Positions 1 to 8,652 of a stretch of 64,000 nucleotides of DNA are shown one piece after another. Origin of the DNA: Sphingomonas sp. BK580 (GTDB taxonomy: Bacteria; Pseudomonadota; Alphaproteobacteria; Sphingomonadales; Sphingomonadaceae); assembly GCF_014194975.1 (NCBI RefSeq), contig NZ_JACIAY010000002.1:310001-374000 (forward strand). The letters run 5' to 3'. The notes beneath the pieces were generated by a model. It worked only from the letters and a program-made list of their open reading frames with translations, was not told the DNA's origin and did not search any database. How positions within the stretch are numbered: the first letter of the stretch is position 1; each line of letters opens with the position of its first letter. The position numbers and the translations under genes were made by a program.

Positions 1-68
1 AGTGCCGCCGGCGCCGGTCTTCCGGGCGTTCCGGCGGATCCGCCGCCCCAGCCATGGGGCCCGACCGC

Positions 69-1289
69 TCAGAGCGGCACGTCGGTGTCGGCCAGTATCG
101 CCGCCTCGACGACCGCCCCGGCGGTCACCAGCGCGCGCCCGCGGACGAAGTCCCGCGCGGCATTGACGCAGTCGAGCGCGATCACGCGCCCGTTCCGGCG
201 ATAGATCACGCTGAAGCGGCGGCTCGCGGGCACCCCGCGGACGATCGCCTCGTCGTGCGCGGCGGAGAGGCCGACGGTCTGCAGCCGAAGGTCATATTGA
301 TTCGACCAGAACCACGGCACCGCCACATAGGGTTCGTCAGTGCCGGTGAGATGCCTGGCGACGGTCGCCGCCTGATCGGTCGCGTTCTGCACCGACTCGA
401 GCCGCACCAGCGCGCCGCCGGCGAAACTGTTGCGGTGCGCGGCGCAGTCGCCGATGGCGTAGACGTCGGGCAGGCTGGTGCGGCAGAGCGGGTCGACGAT
501 CACGCCATCTCCCCCTTCCGCCCCGGCGGCGAGCAGCGGCGCGACCGCCGGCACGAGGCCGATACCGACGATCACCATCTCCGCCGCTACCCGCTCGCCA
601 CCGCGGAGCCGCACCCCGGCGGCCGCACCGCCGTTCCCCGCGATCGAATCGACCTCCGCGCCGAGCCGAACGTCGACCCCGCGGGCGCGATGCTCGGCGG
701 CGTAGAAATCAGCGAGCGCGGCGCCGGCGACGCGGGCAAGTAGCCGCTCCCGCGCCTCGATCACGGTGACCCGGCGGCCGAGCGCGGTGAGCACCGCCGC
801 CGCCTCCAACCCGACATAGCCGCCGCCGACCACCGCGACCCGCTCCACGCCGGGAAGCTCCGCGATCATGCGGTCGACGTCGGCGCGGCAGCGGACGGTG
901 TGGACACCCGCGAGGTCGTGCCCGTCGCAGGCGAGCCGTCGCGCGCTGCCTCCCGCCGACCAGATCAACCGACCGTAGCCGATCACGCGGTCATCCGCGA
1001 GCGTGACGCGATGCGCCGCGGCATCGACCGCGGTCACCGCCTGCCCCAGCAGCAGCGTGACCTCGCGTTCGCGCCAGAACGCCGCCGGCCGGATCAGCAT
1101 GCGTTCGAACGCGCGCTCGCCGGCGAGATACTCCTTGGAGAGCGGCGGGCGCTCATAGGGCAGCTCGGGCTCGGCGCCGATCAGCGCGACGCTGCCCGCG
1201 AAGCCGCGCTGGCGCAGCGCGGCCGCCGCCGCCGCGCCGCCGTGGCCGGCACCGACGATCACCACGTCATACCGCTCGCTCTCGTCCAC
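69..1289 (-). CDS. FAD-dependent oxidoreductase, ferredoxin/rubredoxin-reductase-like
   Basis: This is a predicted cytosolic NAD(P)H-dependent flavoprotein of about 406 residues that would pass electrons to a small ferredoxin or similar carrier. The first FAD-binding glycine motif (VGAGHGG) lies near residue 12. A second dinucleotide motif (VVGGGYVGLEAA) lies mid-protein, and a YAIGDCA motif typical of the flavin site lies toward the C-terminus. The order and length fit putidaredoxin/rhodocoxin reductases. I chose the GTG at 1289 because it sits just before the conserved N-terminus (DESERYDVVIVGAG) and after a G-rich stretch. The frame stays open upstream, but that part looks non-coding. The gene diverges from a heme oxygenase gene about 100 bp away, so supplying that enzyme with electrons is a reasonable inference. 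The true partner is unknown. Confidence 0.85.
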   Translation of the reverse strand: MDESERYDVVIVGAGHGGAAAAAALRQRGFAGSVALIGAEPELPYERPPLSKEYLAGERAFERMLIRPAAFWREREVTLLLGQAVTAVDAAAHRVTLADDRVIGYGRLIWSAGGSARRLACDGHDLAGVHTVRCRADVDRMIAELPGVERVAVVGGGYVGLEAAAVLTALGRRVTVIEARERLLARVAGAALADFYAAEHRARGVDVRLGAEVDSIAGNGGAAAGVRLRGGERVAAEMVIVGIGLVPAVAPLLAAGAEGGDGVIVDPLCRTSLPDVYAIGDCAAHRNSFAGGALVRLESVQNATDQAATVARHLTGTDEPYVAVPWFWSNQYDLRLQTVGLSAAHDEAIVRGVPASRRFSVIYRRNGRVIALDCVNAARDFVRGRALVTAGAVVEAAILADTDVPL

Positions 1290-1392
1290 GTACTGCCCCC
1301 CGGATCGACGTCGACGCACCGCATGCGGGATACCGCGTCCTCCTGGCAAGCGCGCGTTGCGCCCCTCGCCGCCGGGATGCTAGCCGCGACGA

Positions 1393-1995
1393 GTGACCAC
1401 ATCGTCCCCAGCAGCCGCGCCGACCGCGACGCGCACGCAGCGCCTCCGCGCCGCCACCGATGTCGCGCACCGACGGCTCGACCAGGCGGTGATGGCACTC
1501 GATCCGTTCGGCGACCGCGTGCGGTACGCGCGTCTGCTCGCGATCCATCGCGACTTTCACGCGCTGATCGCGCCGCTCTACGCCGCGCCGAGCCTTGCCG
1601 CGCTGATCCCCGATCTCGCCGCGCGCGCGCGGTTGGCGGCGATCGAGCAGGACGCGGCGGATCTCCACCTGACGCTCGCGTCGCCGCCGTCGCCGCGCTT
1701 CGTCGCCGGGGTCGCGCCGGACCGCGGCACGGCGTTGGGGTGGCTCTACGTCGCCGAGGGCTCGAGCCTGGGCGCCGCGATCCTGCTCAAGGCGGCGATG
1801 ACGCTGGGGCTCGGGCCGAGCTTCGGCGCGCGTCACTTGGCGGGCCATGCCGGGGGGCGCGCGCGACACTGGCGCGACTTCACCGCCGCAGTGGACGCGA
1901 TCGCGCTGTCGGCCGATGAGGAGGAGCGTGCGGTGGCGGGCGCGCGAGAGGCCTTCGATGCGGTCGCCGCGCGGGTGCGACGCGACGCGCCGTAA
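1393..1995 (+). CDS. Biliverdin-producing heme oxygenase family protein
   Basis: This 200-residue protein resembles bacterial heme oxygenases, which open heme to biliverdin, CO and iron using reductant. The expected proximal histidine is in the context DVAHRRLDQAV (about His26). The distal-helix signature GWLYVAEGSSLGAAIL is near residues 115-130, where glycines allow substrate to bind. The start is a GTG; there is no good ATG before the conserved region. No bacteriophytochrome gene is visible nearby, so a pigment role cannot be claimed. The divergent ferredoxin-reductase-like gene is a possible electron donor. Family assignment is good; catalytic activity is inferred. Confidence 0.8.
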   Translation: MTTSSPAAAPTATRTQRLRAATDVAHRRLDQAVMALDPFGDRVRYARLLAIHRDFHALIAPLYAAPSLAALIPDLAARARLAAIEQDAADLHLTLASPPSPRFVAGVAPDRGTALGWLYVAEGSSLGAAILLKAAMTLGLGPSFGARHLAGHAGGRARHWRDFTAAVDAIALSADEEERAVAGAREAFDAVAARVRRDAP

Positions 1996-2084
1996 CGCAT
2001 CGTTTCGTTTCGCCGCGCTTGCCACCGATCGGCCGCGCCGCCACCTCAGCGGCTGAACGGGGCGCCGAGGCGCGGGAGAACAAC

Positions 2085-3101
2085 ATGAAGAAGATCGGTT
2101 TCCTGTCGTTCGGCCACTGGTCGCCGACGGCGCAGTCGGCGACGCGCTCCGCCAGCGACGTGCTGCTGCAGTCGATCGAACTCGCCGAGGCGGCCGAGCA
2201 GCTCGGCGTCGACGGCGCCTATTATCGCGTCCATCATTTCGCGCGCCAGCTCGCCTCGCCGTTCCCGTTGCTCGCGGCGGTCGGTGCGCGCACGAAGCGG
2301 ATCGAGATCGGCACCGGCGTGATCGACATGCGCTACGAGAACCCCTTCTACATGGCGGAGGATTCGGGTGCGGCCGACCTGATCGCGGGAGGTCGTCTCC
2401 AGCTCGGCATCAGCCGCGGCTCGCCCGAGCAGGTGATCGAGGGATGGCGCTACTTCGGCTATGCGCCGGGCAAGGGCGAGAGCGACGCCGACATGGGTCG
2501 GCGCCACGCCGAGGTCTATCTCGAGCTGCTCAAGGGCGAGGGCTTCGCCCAGCCCAACCCGCGGCCCATGTTTCCCAATCCGCCGGGGCTGCTGCGGCTC
2601 GAGCCGCACGCGGCGGGCCTGCGGCGGCGGATATGGTGGGGCTCGGCGTCGGACTCCACCGCGGTCTGGGCGGCGCGGCAGGGGATGAATTTGCAGAGCT
2701 CGACGCTGAAGCAGGACGAGAGCGGCGAGCCCTTCCACGTCCAGCAGGCGCGCCAGATCCGTGCCTATCGCGCGGCCTGGGCGGAGGCGGGGCACGACTG
2801 GGCGCCGCGCGTCTCGGTGTCGCGCTCGATCTTCGCGCTGGTCGACGATCGCGACCGCGCCTATTTCGGCCACGCCGGGGGCGAGGACCAGATCGGCGTG
2901 ATCGACTCGATGCGCGCGGTGTTCGGTCGCTCCTATGCCGCCGAGCCGGATCGCCTGATCGAGCAGCTGCGCGCCGACGCCGCGATCGCCGAGGCCGACA
3001 CGGTGCTGCTGACCGTGCCCAACCAGCTCGGCGTCGACTATAACGCGCACGTGCTCGAGGCGATCATGACGCATGTCGCGCCGGCGCTCGGCTGGCGCTG
3101 A
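2085..3101 (+). CDS. LLM-class flavin-dependent oxidoreductase (luciferase-like)
   Basis: This 338-residue protein is a predicted cytosolic FMN-dependent monooxygenase or reductase of the bacterial-luciferase-like superfamily. The sequence begins MKKIGFLSFGHWSP and carries the family patterns ELAEAAEQLGVDGAYYRVHHF, RIEIGTGVIDMRYENP and GRLQLGISRGSPEQV. These form the TIM-barrel core and the flavin phosphate region. I chose the ATG at 2085 because a GGGAGAAC ribosome site lies just upstream; an in-frame earlier start would add an Arg/Ala-rich stretch. It lies about 90 bp after the heme oxygenase gene on the same strand and may be co-transcribed. The substrate cannot be told from sequence. Confidence 0.85.
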   Translation: MKKIGFLSFGHWSPTAQSATRSASDVLLQSIELAEAAEQLGVDGAYYRVHHFARQLASPFPLLAAVGARTKRIEIGTGVIDMRYENPFYMAEDSGAADLIAGGRLQLGISRGSPEQVIEGWRYFGYAPGKGESDADMGRRHAEVYLELLKGEGFAQPNPRPMFPNPPGLLRLEPHAAGLRRRIWWGSASDSTAVWAARQGMNLQSSTLKQDESGEPFHVQQARQIRAYRAAWAEAGHDWAPRVSVSRSIFALVDDRDRAYFGHAGGEDQIGVIDSMRAVFGRSYAAEPDRLIEQLRADAAIAEADTVLLTVPNQLGVDYNAHVLEAIMTHVAPALGWR

Positions 3102-3167
3102 CCCGCTCCGGCAGAGAGCGCGCGCCGCGGCGGCTTGACCGGCACGGCAGGGCGCGGGATAGCGGGC

Positions 3168-3327
3168 GCGTCGACGTGGGAGAGACCGGGGCAGATCCGG
3201 CACCGAAGGAGCAACCGCCCCGGAAACTCTCAGGTAAAAGGACCCGCCGACGCCAACATCTGGAGAGAGGCGCGGTGACGCGTCCGCCGACGGGATAGCG
3301 ATCTCAGGCACAAGGGACAGAGGGGCA
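3168..3327 (+). ncRNA. Tandem glycine riboswitch upstream of serine ammonia-lyase
   Basis: The leader contains two adjacent glycine aptamers. The first (about 3168-3253) is closed by a GCGTCG/CGACGC stem and has the conserved core CACCGAAGGAGCAA followed by ACTCTCAGGTAAAAGGAC. The second (about 3254-3327) begins CTGGAGAGAG and carries ATCTCAGGCACAAGGGACAG. These match the gcvT-type glycine riboswitch, where two aptamers share one expression platform. The next gene starts at 3358, after a GGGGAGAG ribosome site. I see no clear intrinsic terminator, so control may act on translation. Family match is strong; the direction of control is inferred. Confidence 0.9.
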
Positions 3328-3357
3328 TGGGCCGCGGCGAGCGGTCGGGGAGAGTGC

Positions 3358-4755
3358 GTGCCGATCGATCCTGAGATGGCGCCGCTCGATCGCGGCGCGA
3401 CGCGCCCGATCAGCGTGGCGGAGCTGTTCACGATCGGAGTCGGGCCGTCGAGCTCGCACACGGTCGGCCCGATGCGCGCCGCGCACGATTTCGCCGAGCG
3501 CGCCATCGCTGGCCAGCGCGCACCAGGCCGTGTCAGCTGCGCGCTGTACGGCTCGCTCGCGCTGACCGGGCGCGGCCACGCCACCGACACCGCGACGCTG
3601 CTCGGGCTGGCTGGCTGGCTGCCCGAACGGCTCGATCCCGACACCGCGCCGGCGATCGTCGCCGCGGTCCGCGAGACCAAGCGGCTCCCGCTCGGCGGCG
3701 CGCGGGCGATCGACTTCGATATCGCGGCCGACCTCGTCTTCCACCCGCGGACCTTCCTGCCGCAGCATCCCAACGGGATGCGCTTCACCGCGGCCTATGA
3801 CGACGGCGCGACGCTGGAGGAGACCTATTTCTCGATCGGCGGCGGGGCGATCCTTCGGCTCGGCGCGCCGCGCGACACGCACAATGTCGCGGTGGCGCAC
3901 CCCTTCTCGTCGAGCGCCGAGCTGCTGGCACGGTGCGAGGAGACCGGCCTCAGCATCGGCGCCCTCGTCCGCGCCAACGAGGAGGCGTGGCGCTCGCCGG
4001 CCGAGAGCGACGCTTTCCTCGACTCGGTGCGCGACGCGATGAGCGCCTGCATCGACCGCGGCATCGCGCAGGAGGGTACGCTGCCGGGCGGGCTGCGCGT
4101 GCGCCGCCGCGCGCGCGCGCTGCATGAGTCGCTGTCGCGCTGTGGCCCGGAGCACCGTCCCGCCGCGGTGTTCGAGTGGGTCAGTCTGTGGGCGATCGCG
4201 GTGAACGAGGAGAATGCCGCGGGCGGTCGCGTCGTCACCGCGCCGACCAACGGCGCCGCGGGAGTGCTGCCGGCGGTGCTGCGCTTCTACGAGGTGTTGG
4301 TACCGGGCGCGACGCGGGCGGGGGCACGCCATTTCCTCTACACCGCCGCGGCGATCGGCATGCTGTACAAGAAGCGCGCCTCGATCTCGGCCGCCGAGAT
4401 GGGGTGCCAGGGTGAGGTGGGGGTGGCCTGCTCGATGGCGGCGGGCGCGCTCGCCGCGGTGCTGGGCGGGACCGACCGGCAGGTCGAGAACGCCGCCGAG
4501 ATCGGCATGGAGCACAATCTGGGGCTCACCTGCGACCCGATCGCGGGGCTCGTCCAGATCCCCTGCATCGAGCGCAACACGATGGGCGCGGTGAAGGCGA
4601 TCAACGCCGCCTATCTCGCGCTGCGCGGTGACGGCAGCCACGTCGTGAGCCTCGACGCGGTGATCGAGACGATGCGCCAGACGGGCGAGGACATGCGCAG
4701 CCAGTACAAGGAGACGAGCCTCGGCGGCCTGGCGGTCAATGTCGTGGAGTGCTGA
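3358..4755 (+). CDS. sdaA: L-serine ammonia-lyase (single-chain, iron-sulfur type)
   Basis: This enzyme deaminates L-serine to pyruvate and ammonia with a [4Fe-4S] cluster. The 465-residue chain joins the beta and alpha domains found separately in some bacteria. Visible motifs are [14 protein letters not shown] near residue 31, [15 protein letters not shown] near residue 350, and [14 protein letters not shown] near residue 392. The last two supply the cluster cysteines. I chose the GTG at 3358 because of the GGGGAGAG site a few bases upstream; an ATG six codons later is the alternative. It stands alone behind a tandem glycine riboswitch, so excess glycine, convertible to serine, probably sets its expression. 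Confidence 0.95.
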   Translation: MPIDPEMAPLDRGATRPISVAELFTIGVGPSSSHTVGPMRAAHDFAERAIAGQRAPGRVSCALYGSLALTGRGHATDTATLLGLAGWLPERLDPDTAPAIVAAVRETKRLPLGGARAIDFDIAADLVFHPRTFLPQHPNGMRFTAAYDDGATLEETYFSIGGGAILRLGAPRDTHNVAVAHPFSSSAELLARCEETGLSIGALVRANEEAWRSPAESDAFLDSVRDAMSACIDRGIAQEGTLPGGLRVRRRARALHESLSRCGPEHRPAAVFEWVSLWAIAVNEENAAGGRVVTAPTNGAAGVLPAVLRFYEVLVPGATRAGARHFLYTAAAIGMLYKKRASISAAEMGCQGEVGVACSMAAGALAAVLGGTDRQVENAAEIGMEHNLGLTCDPIAGLVQIPCIERNTMGAVKAINAAYLALRGDGSHVVSLDAVIETMRQTGEDMRSQYKETSLGGLAVNVVEC

Positions 4756-4872
4756 GCACGCGCGCGGCGACGGCAGGACCCGTTCCACGACCGGCCAGCC
4801 ACACGGCGACGAGCGCCACCGGCGGGCTCTCAGCGGTGGAGACTCGCCGCAGCGTCGCCCGATCAAACGTCG

Positions 4873-5505
4873 TCAGCTCTCGCTTGCCACCGCCATCAGC
4901 TGCGACGGATACGGCTGCGCCAGCGCGACTGCCTCGTCGAAGGGGCAGCTCAGCCAGCGCTCCTCATCCTCTTCATGGAGCAGCACCGGCATCGCCTTGG
5001 GATGGATCGGCGCGACCAGCGGGTTGGGGTCGCACGTCAGGAAGGCGAACACCGCGCCCTGCTCGGTCGGGCGCCACACGCCGGCGAAGCTGACGACCGC
5101 GCGGCTCGGCACGTCGAACCAGTGGAGCGGGAGCTTGCCGTCGACGCCGCGGTGCTGGCCGTACTCGCTGAAGGCGGTGAACGGCACCAGGCAGCGCCGC
5201 CGCGGGTTGGCCAGCGCCGAGCGCCAGAACGGCGAGGTGTAATTGCGGACGTTGGTGATCTTCTTGGTGAGCAGGACCGGCCGGCCGGTCGTCTTGTCGA
5301 TGCGCTTGCCCGGCACCTGGTGCGGGAAGCCCCAGGCCATCGCGTCGAGCGCGCGGCCGGTGTCGGTCGCGCGCACGACATAGGCGGGGCGGTCGGGGAA
5401 GAGCTCGGGCGGCGGCACCTCGAGGTCGGGCGGGAAGGGCACCGCGACGCCGTAGCGGGTCGCCAGCGCGATCTGCGCCTCGGTCATGCGATAGCGGTTG
5501 CACAT
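4873..5505 (-). CDS. SRAP-family protein (YedK/HMCES-like abasic-site DNA-protein crosslinker)
   Basis: This protein of about 210 residues belongs to the SOS-response-associated peptidase family, whose members form covalent crosslinks with abasic sites in single-stranded DNA through Cys2. The start at 5505 gives the required N-terminus MCNRY. The active-site histidine is in PIHPKAMPVLL, and a glutamate sits in FSEYGQ, where other members have a Glu-Trp. The usual NARAET-like motif is replaced here by ITNVRNYTSPFW, so this is a divergent branch. It does not overlap its neighbours. Despite the family name I see no GTTC-N7-GTTC LexA site in front of it. Confidence 0.88.
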   Translation of the reverse strand: MCNRYRMTEAQIALATRYGVAVPFPPDLEVPPPELFPDRPAYVVRATDTGRALDAMAWGFPHQVPGKRIDKTTGRPVLLTKKITNVRNYTSPFWRSALANPRRRCLVPFTAFSEYGQHRGVDGKLPLHWFDVPSRAVVSFAGVWRPTEQGAVFAFLTCDPNPLVAPIHPKAMPVLLHEEDEERWLSCPFDEAVALAQPYPSQLMAVASES

Positions 5506-5660
5506 CGTCGGCAGGCTGCACGATCGTGGTTCGATCAGCAACATAGCGCGACGTGAGGCGGAGAGCACGGGTCGCGCTTCGGGCAGCGCCATCGCTCAGG
5601 ACGGCTGCGCGCCACCACCCCGCCAAGTCGAATGAGCGCCAGCGATCTGCTCGGTCGTGC

Positions 5661-7238
5661 CTAGCTCGTTGCCCCTCCACCGCGTTGTGAGGGCGGCAGG
5701 CGGTACGGATCGAAGCCCGGCGGTAGCGTCTCGAGAAGCGGCGCCGGCAGGATCCGTCCGACCTTCTCCGCCGCAGCACGCACCTCCGGCGCCGCGGCGA
5801 TCGCCTTCCAGGTCGGCGTCGTCAACCTGCTCCAGGCGGTCTCGCGCTCCACCGTGAACGGCTGAACGTAGCGCAGGGCGGTGTCGCGCGTCGCCTCATC
5901 GCTGAGGAGCGAGACGAGCAGCTTGCGTCCCACGTTGATCTCGCCGCGGCAGATCACCAGGTTCAGCGCGACGCTCGGCATCTGGCGTGCGGCACGCATG
6001 ATCTCGTTCGACGCCTGCTGCGCCTCTTCTGCCCGCCCCGTGCGCGACAATGCGCAGGCGCGATAGCCCTGCACCGTCGCCGTCGCCGAGCTGTTCACCG
6101 AATAGCCCATCTCCTTGGCGCGGGCGAGGAACACGTCGGCGTGAGCGATTACCTCATCCCATTTCGCATCCATCGACGGGAGGCTGACATATCCTCCCTC
6201 GATGTTGAGCGAGCGCGCGTTCGAGCGATCGGTGAACGCGGCGTCGACGCGCGCCAGCAGCGCCTTCGCCTCGTCGCGCCGTTCGAGCACGTTCAGTGCG
6301 CGCGAGACGGTGGAGGTGAGGAACTCGGTCGCGGGCGCCGGATCACCCGGGGCCACTTTGTCCAGCAGCGGCAGGAACAAGGCCACCACCGCGTCGTAGG
6401 CGCGCAGGCTCTGCAGCTGTCGTGCGTAGGGGACGGCCGTCTCGATATCGTCCGTCGCCTGCCAGTCGCTGCGGAGTTCCTCGAGGTAGCGCACCTGCTG
6501 CTGCCTCAGGTCGCTACCGCTCCACTCCGCGATCCGCGGCCAGAGCGTCGCGTACCTGCGGTCGATGTAGAGGGACAGCTGCTGGCTCGGATCGCTGATC
6601 GCGGTCACGCCCTGCAGCGCGGCGGCCTCGTCCCCGGCGCGGATCGCCTCGCGCACCTTCGCGAGCGCGGCGCTCGATCGTTCGGGCGCGAGACCCATAC
6701 TGTAGCCGATCTCGCCGAGTCGCGCCGACACCCGGTCCGCGCGCGCTCGGTCCCCGACGTCGACTAGCCGCCCGATCAGCGCGTTCATCTCGTAGCGGTC
6801 ACTTCTCCGCGCCAGCCAGGGAGCGATGCGGCTGGCCTGCAGCCAGATGTCGGCCGCCCGCTGCGGCGCACCGTTGAAGGTGAAGATGTGCGTGGCGATC
6901 ATTTTGGGCCGGGGATCGTCGGGAAGCAGCCGCAGTGCCTCCTCGATGGCGCTCGCCGCGCCGCCCGTGTCGTCGTAGGAGATCGTCTCGGCACGCATCG
7001 CCTGGACCATCTCGCGGAGTGGCGTCGGCCGCGGCAGTTTCACCAGGAGCGCGTCCAGCGCCGCCCTGTCCGGCTTCCCGGACCCGATCACGCGCGCGAC
7101 CTCGGGCAACACGGCTCTGTCTGCCGGATCCGTCGTCATGGCGATCGGGTCCGGCAGGTCCTGCGCAGCCGCCGGCAGTCGAACGCTGGCCGCGGCCACG
7201 GCCAGCAACAGTCCGGTCATCGCCGGTTTGATCCTCAT
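5661..7238 (-). CDS. Hypothetical secreted helical-repeat protein
   Basis: I do not recognise this 525-residue protein. The N-terminus MRIKPAMTGLLLAVAAASVRLPAAAQ is a clear signal peptide, so it is probably periplasmic. The rest is rich in alanine-containing helices (for example GGAASAIEEALRLLPDDP and RAADIWLQASRIAPW), which resemble tetratricopeptide-like repeats. No catalytic motif is visible. I chose the ATG at 7238 because an AGGGGGACGAG ribosome site precedes it. It points away from the zinc-ribbon gene's 3' end and is probably a single transcription unit. A scaffold or binding role is only a guess. Confidence 0.75.
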   Translation of the reverse strand: MRIKPAMTGLLLAVAAASVRLPAAAQDLPDPIAMTTDPADRAVLPEVARVIGSGKPDRAALDALLVKLPRPTPLREMVQAMRAETISYDDTGGAASAIEEALRLLPDDPRPKMIATHIFTFNGAPQRAADIWLQASRIAPWLARRSDRYEMNALIGRLVDVGDRARADRVSARLGEIGYSMGLAPERSSAALAKVREAIRAGDEAAALQGVTAISDPSQQLSLYIDRRYATLWPRIAEWSGSDLRQQQVRYLEELRSDWQATDDIETAVPYARQLQSLRAYDAVVALFLPLLDKVAPGDPAPATEFLTSTVSRALNVLERRDEAKALLARVDAAFTDRSNARSLNIEGGYVSLPSMDAKWDEVIAHADVFLARAKEMGYSVNSSATATVQGYRACALSRTGRAEEAQQASNEIMRAARQMPSVALNLVICRGEINVGRKLLVSLLSDEATRDTALRYVQPFTVERETAWSRLTTPTWKAIAAAPEVRAAAEKVGRILPAPLLETLPPGFDPYRLPPSQRGGGATS

Positions 7239-7298
7239 CGCGCTCGTCCCCCTCACGGACTTACATCACGCGCCGTTCACTTTTGTCCAACGCGATTG

Positions 7299-7817
7299 TC
7301 ACCGAAACTCGGCCCATACGGCATGACCGTCGTCGACCAGCTTCGTCACGATCCAGCGGTGCACCACCAGCGCGTGGCTGAAGGCGGCGCCGCGGCTCTT
7401 GGCGGCGCTGTCCCAGAACTCCACCAGCAGCGTGCGATCCGGCAGGTAGAGCCGCAGCACGCGCAGCGCCAGCCGCAGCGGCGGCGTGCAGACGTCCTCC
7501 TCGCGCGAGCGGCGCGCCGCGTCCTCCAGTACGCGCAGCGCCAAGTTCATCAGTGTCGTGCGCGCGCGCTTCGCGCGCATCTCCGGGGCGGTGCCGCCGA
7601 AGGGGACGCCGTCGACCTTCGTGTCCTTACCGCCGCAGGTGTGGCAGGGCAGGTCGCGCAGCACCACCTGCCAATCCATCGACAGCCGCCGAAAGTGGCG
7701 GCCGACGATCAGCTCCTCGCGATCGTGCTGCTTCACCGCGCCGCACGCGCGGCACGTGACGCGCACCGAGCCCTCGACTCGGCGGAGATCGTGGAGTGTC
7801 TTGGGCGGGCCGACCAT
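7299..7817 (-). CDS. Hypothetical zinc-ribbon protein, probably LexA-controlled
   Basis: I do not recognise this protein of about 172 residues. The N-terminal third has two cysteine pairs (CRAC near residue 20 and CHTC about 35 residues later), which look like a zinc ribbon that may bind nucleic acid. The remainder is basic and helical, ending with LLVEFWDSAAKSRGAAFSHALVV. I chose the ATG at 7817 rather than 7838 because 7838 lies inside a perfect GTTC-N7-GTTC LexA-type site. A small gene diverges from it about 75 bp away. The operator suggests DNA-damage induction, but no function can be assigned. Confidence 0.65.
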   Translation of the reverse strand: MVGPPKTLHDLRRVEGSVRVTCRACGAVKQHDREELIVGRHFRRLSMDWQVVLRDLPCHTCGGKDTKVDGVPFGGTAPEMRAKRARTTLMNLALRVLEDAARRSREEDVCTPPLRLALRVLRLYLPDRTLLVEFWDSAAKSRGAAFSHALVVHRWIVTKLVDDGHAVWAEFR

Positions 7818-7832
7818 CCGGCCAGCATGTCG

Positions 7833-7847
7833 GAACATAGCGCGAAC
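7833..7847 (-). promoter_or_regulatory. LexA-type SOS box between two divergent hypothetical genes
   Basis: Read on the minus strand, this is GTTC-GCGCTAT-GTTC, a perfect match to the direct-repeat LexA operator of Alphaproteobacteria. It lies 15 bp upstream of the zinc-ribbon gene start at 7817 and 43 bp upstream of the divergent gene at 7891, so it could control either or both. Confidence 0.65.
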
Positions 7848-7890
7848 AAAAAGGCTGGATCGACTCGAAAGTTTGAGCCATCGGAAGGCG

Positions 7891-8118
7891 ATGAGTGCCC
7901 GCGAGACCCTCATCCGAGTCGCCGCCGAGCGCGGCGAGAGCCTGTCACAGCTGTCGCTGAAGGTGGGGCGCAGTCCCGGTTACCTGGCGCGCTACGTCGC
8001 GCGCGGCTCGCCGCGGCGACTGCCCGACCTCGAGCGACGCCACCTCGCGATCGTGCTCGAGCTCGACGAGCGGCTGCTCGGCGCGCGCGACCCCTGGGCG
8101 CCGGGGGAGCCGGTGTGA
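7891..8118 (+). CDS. Small helix-turn-helix-like protein
   Basis: This 75-residue basic protein has a short segment, SLSQLSLKVGRSPGYLARYV (about residues 14-33), that reads like a Cro/XRE-type helix-turn-helix. A second helix, RRHLAIVLELDERLLG, follows. It is shorter than usual repressors and has no effector domain. The start at 7891 follows a GGAAGG sequence. It diverges from the zinc-ribbon gene across a LexA-type site, so the two may be controlled together. DNA binding is an inference from pattern only. Confidence 0.6.
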   Translation: MSARETLIRVAAERGESLSQLSLKVGRSPGYLARYVARGSPRRLPDLERRHLAIVLELDERLLGARDPWAPGEPV

Positions 8119-8377
8119 TCCACGACCATCCTGCCGGCGGTGTCGGCCACGCCGCCGCCGGGTGCATGCTCTGCACGTCGGCCGGCCGCGCGGGGTCGGG
8201 TGAGCGGCTCGCGCAGGGACAGCGGGAGCGCCGACCGGGCGGCGTGGCGCGGCGCTGGGCGGACGCCGGCGGACTGTGGCACTGCCGGTCTCGGGAGCGG
8301 GCGCGGACCCCGATCGACTTCCCCGCGCAGATCACGCATGCCGGACGGACGGCGCGTCGACGAACCTGGAGGATGGC

Positions 8378-8584
8378 ATGACAGACGGATCGCGGACCGA
8401 CGTGAACACGGCGACGGCGGAGGAGCTGGACGCCGTACCCGGCCTGAGGGGGCATGGCTTCGAGATCGTCCGCTACCGCGAGGAGCGCGGGCGTTTCACG
8501 GATCTGCGGCAGCTCGATGAAGTACCCGGCCTGTCGGGCAAGTCCGACGAGAGCCACGCCGCGCTGACGGTCGGAAGCGCATAA
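8378..8584 (+). CDS. Small helix-hairpin-helix protein
   Basis: This 68-residue protein matches a single helix-hairpin-helix module of the ComEA type. It reads VNTATAEELDAVPGLRGHGFEIVRYREE and then FTDLRQLDEVPGLSGK, with the two V-P-G-L hairpins expected for non-specific DNA binding. No signal peptide or membrane segment is present, so unlike ComEA it should be cytoplasmic. The ATG at 8378 follows a TGGAGGATG ribosome site. The roughly 260 bp between the previous gene and this one shows nothing convincing. Confidence 0.75.
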   Translation: MTDGSRTDVNTATAEELDAVPGLRGHGFEIVRYREERGRFTDLRQLDEVPGLSGKSDESHAALTVGSA

Positions 8585-8652
8585 GGGGCACATCGCTGCG
8601 GCCCGGCCCCGTGTCGGCGGGGCGGTTCCTCGCAGCTGCGGCCTCGCCGTGC

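Noticed and set aside
1..68. Partial gene at the left edge
   Set aside because: The 68 bases contain a CGGCGGATCCGCCG palindrome but no frame that can be assigned to a gene.
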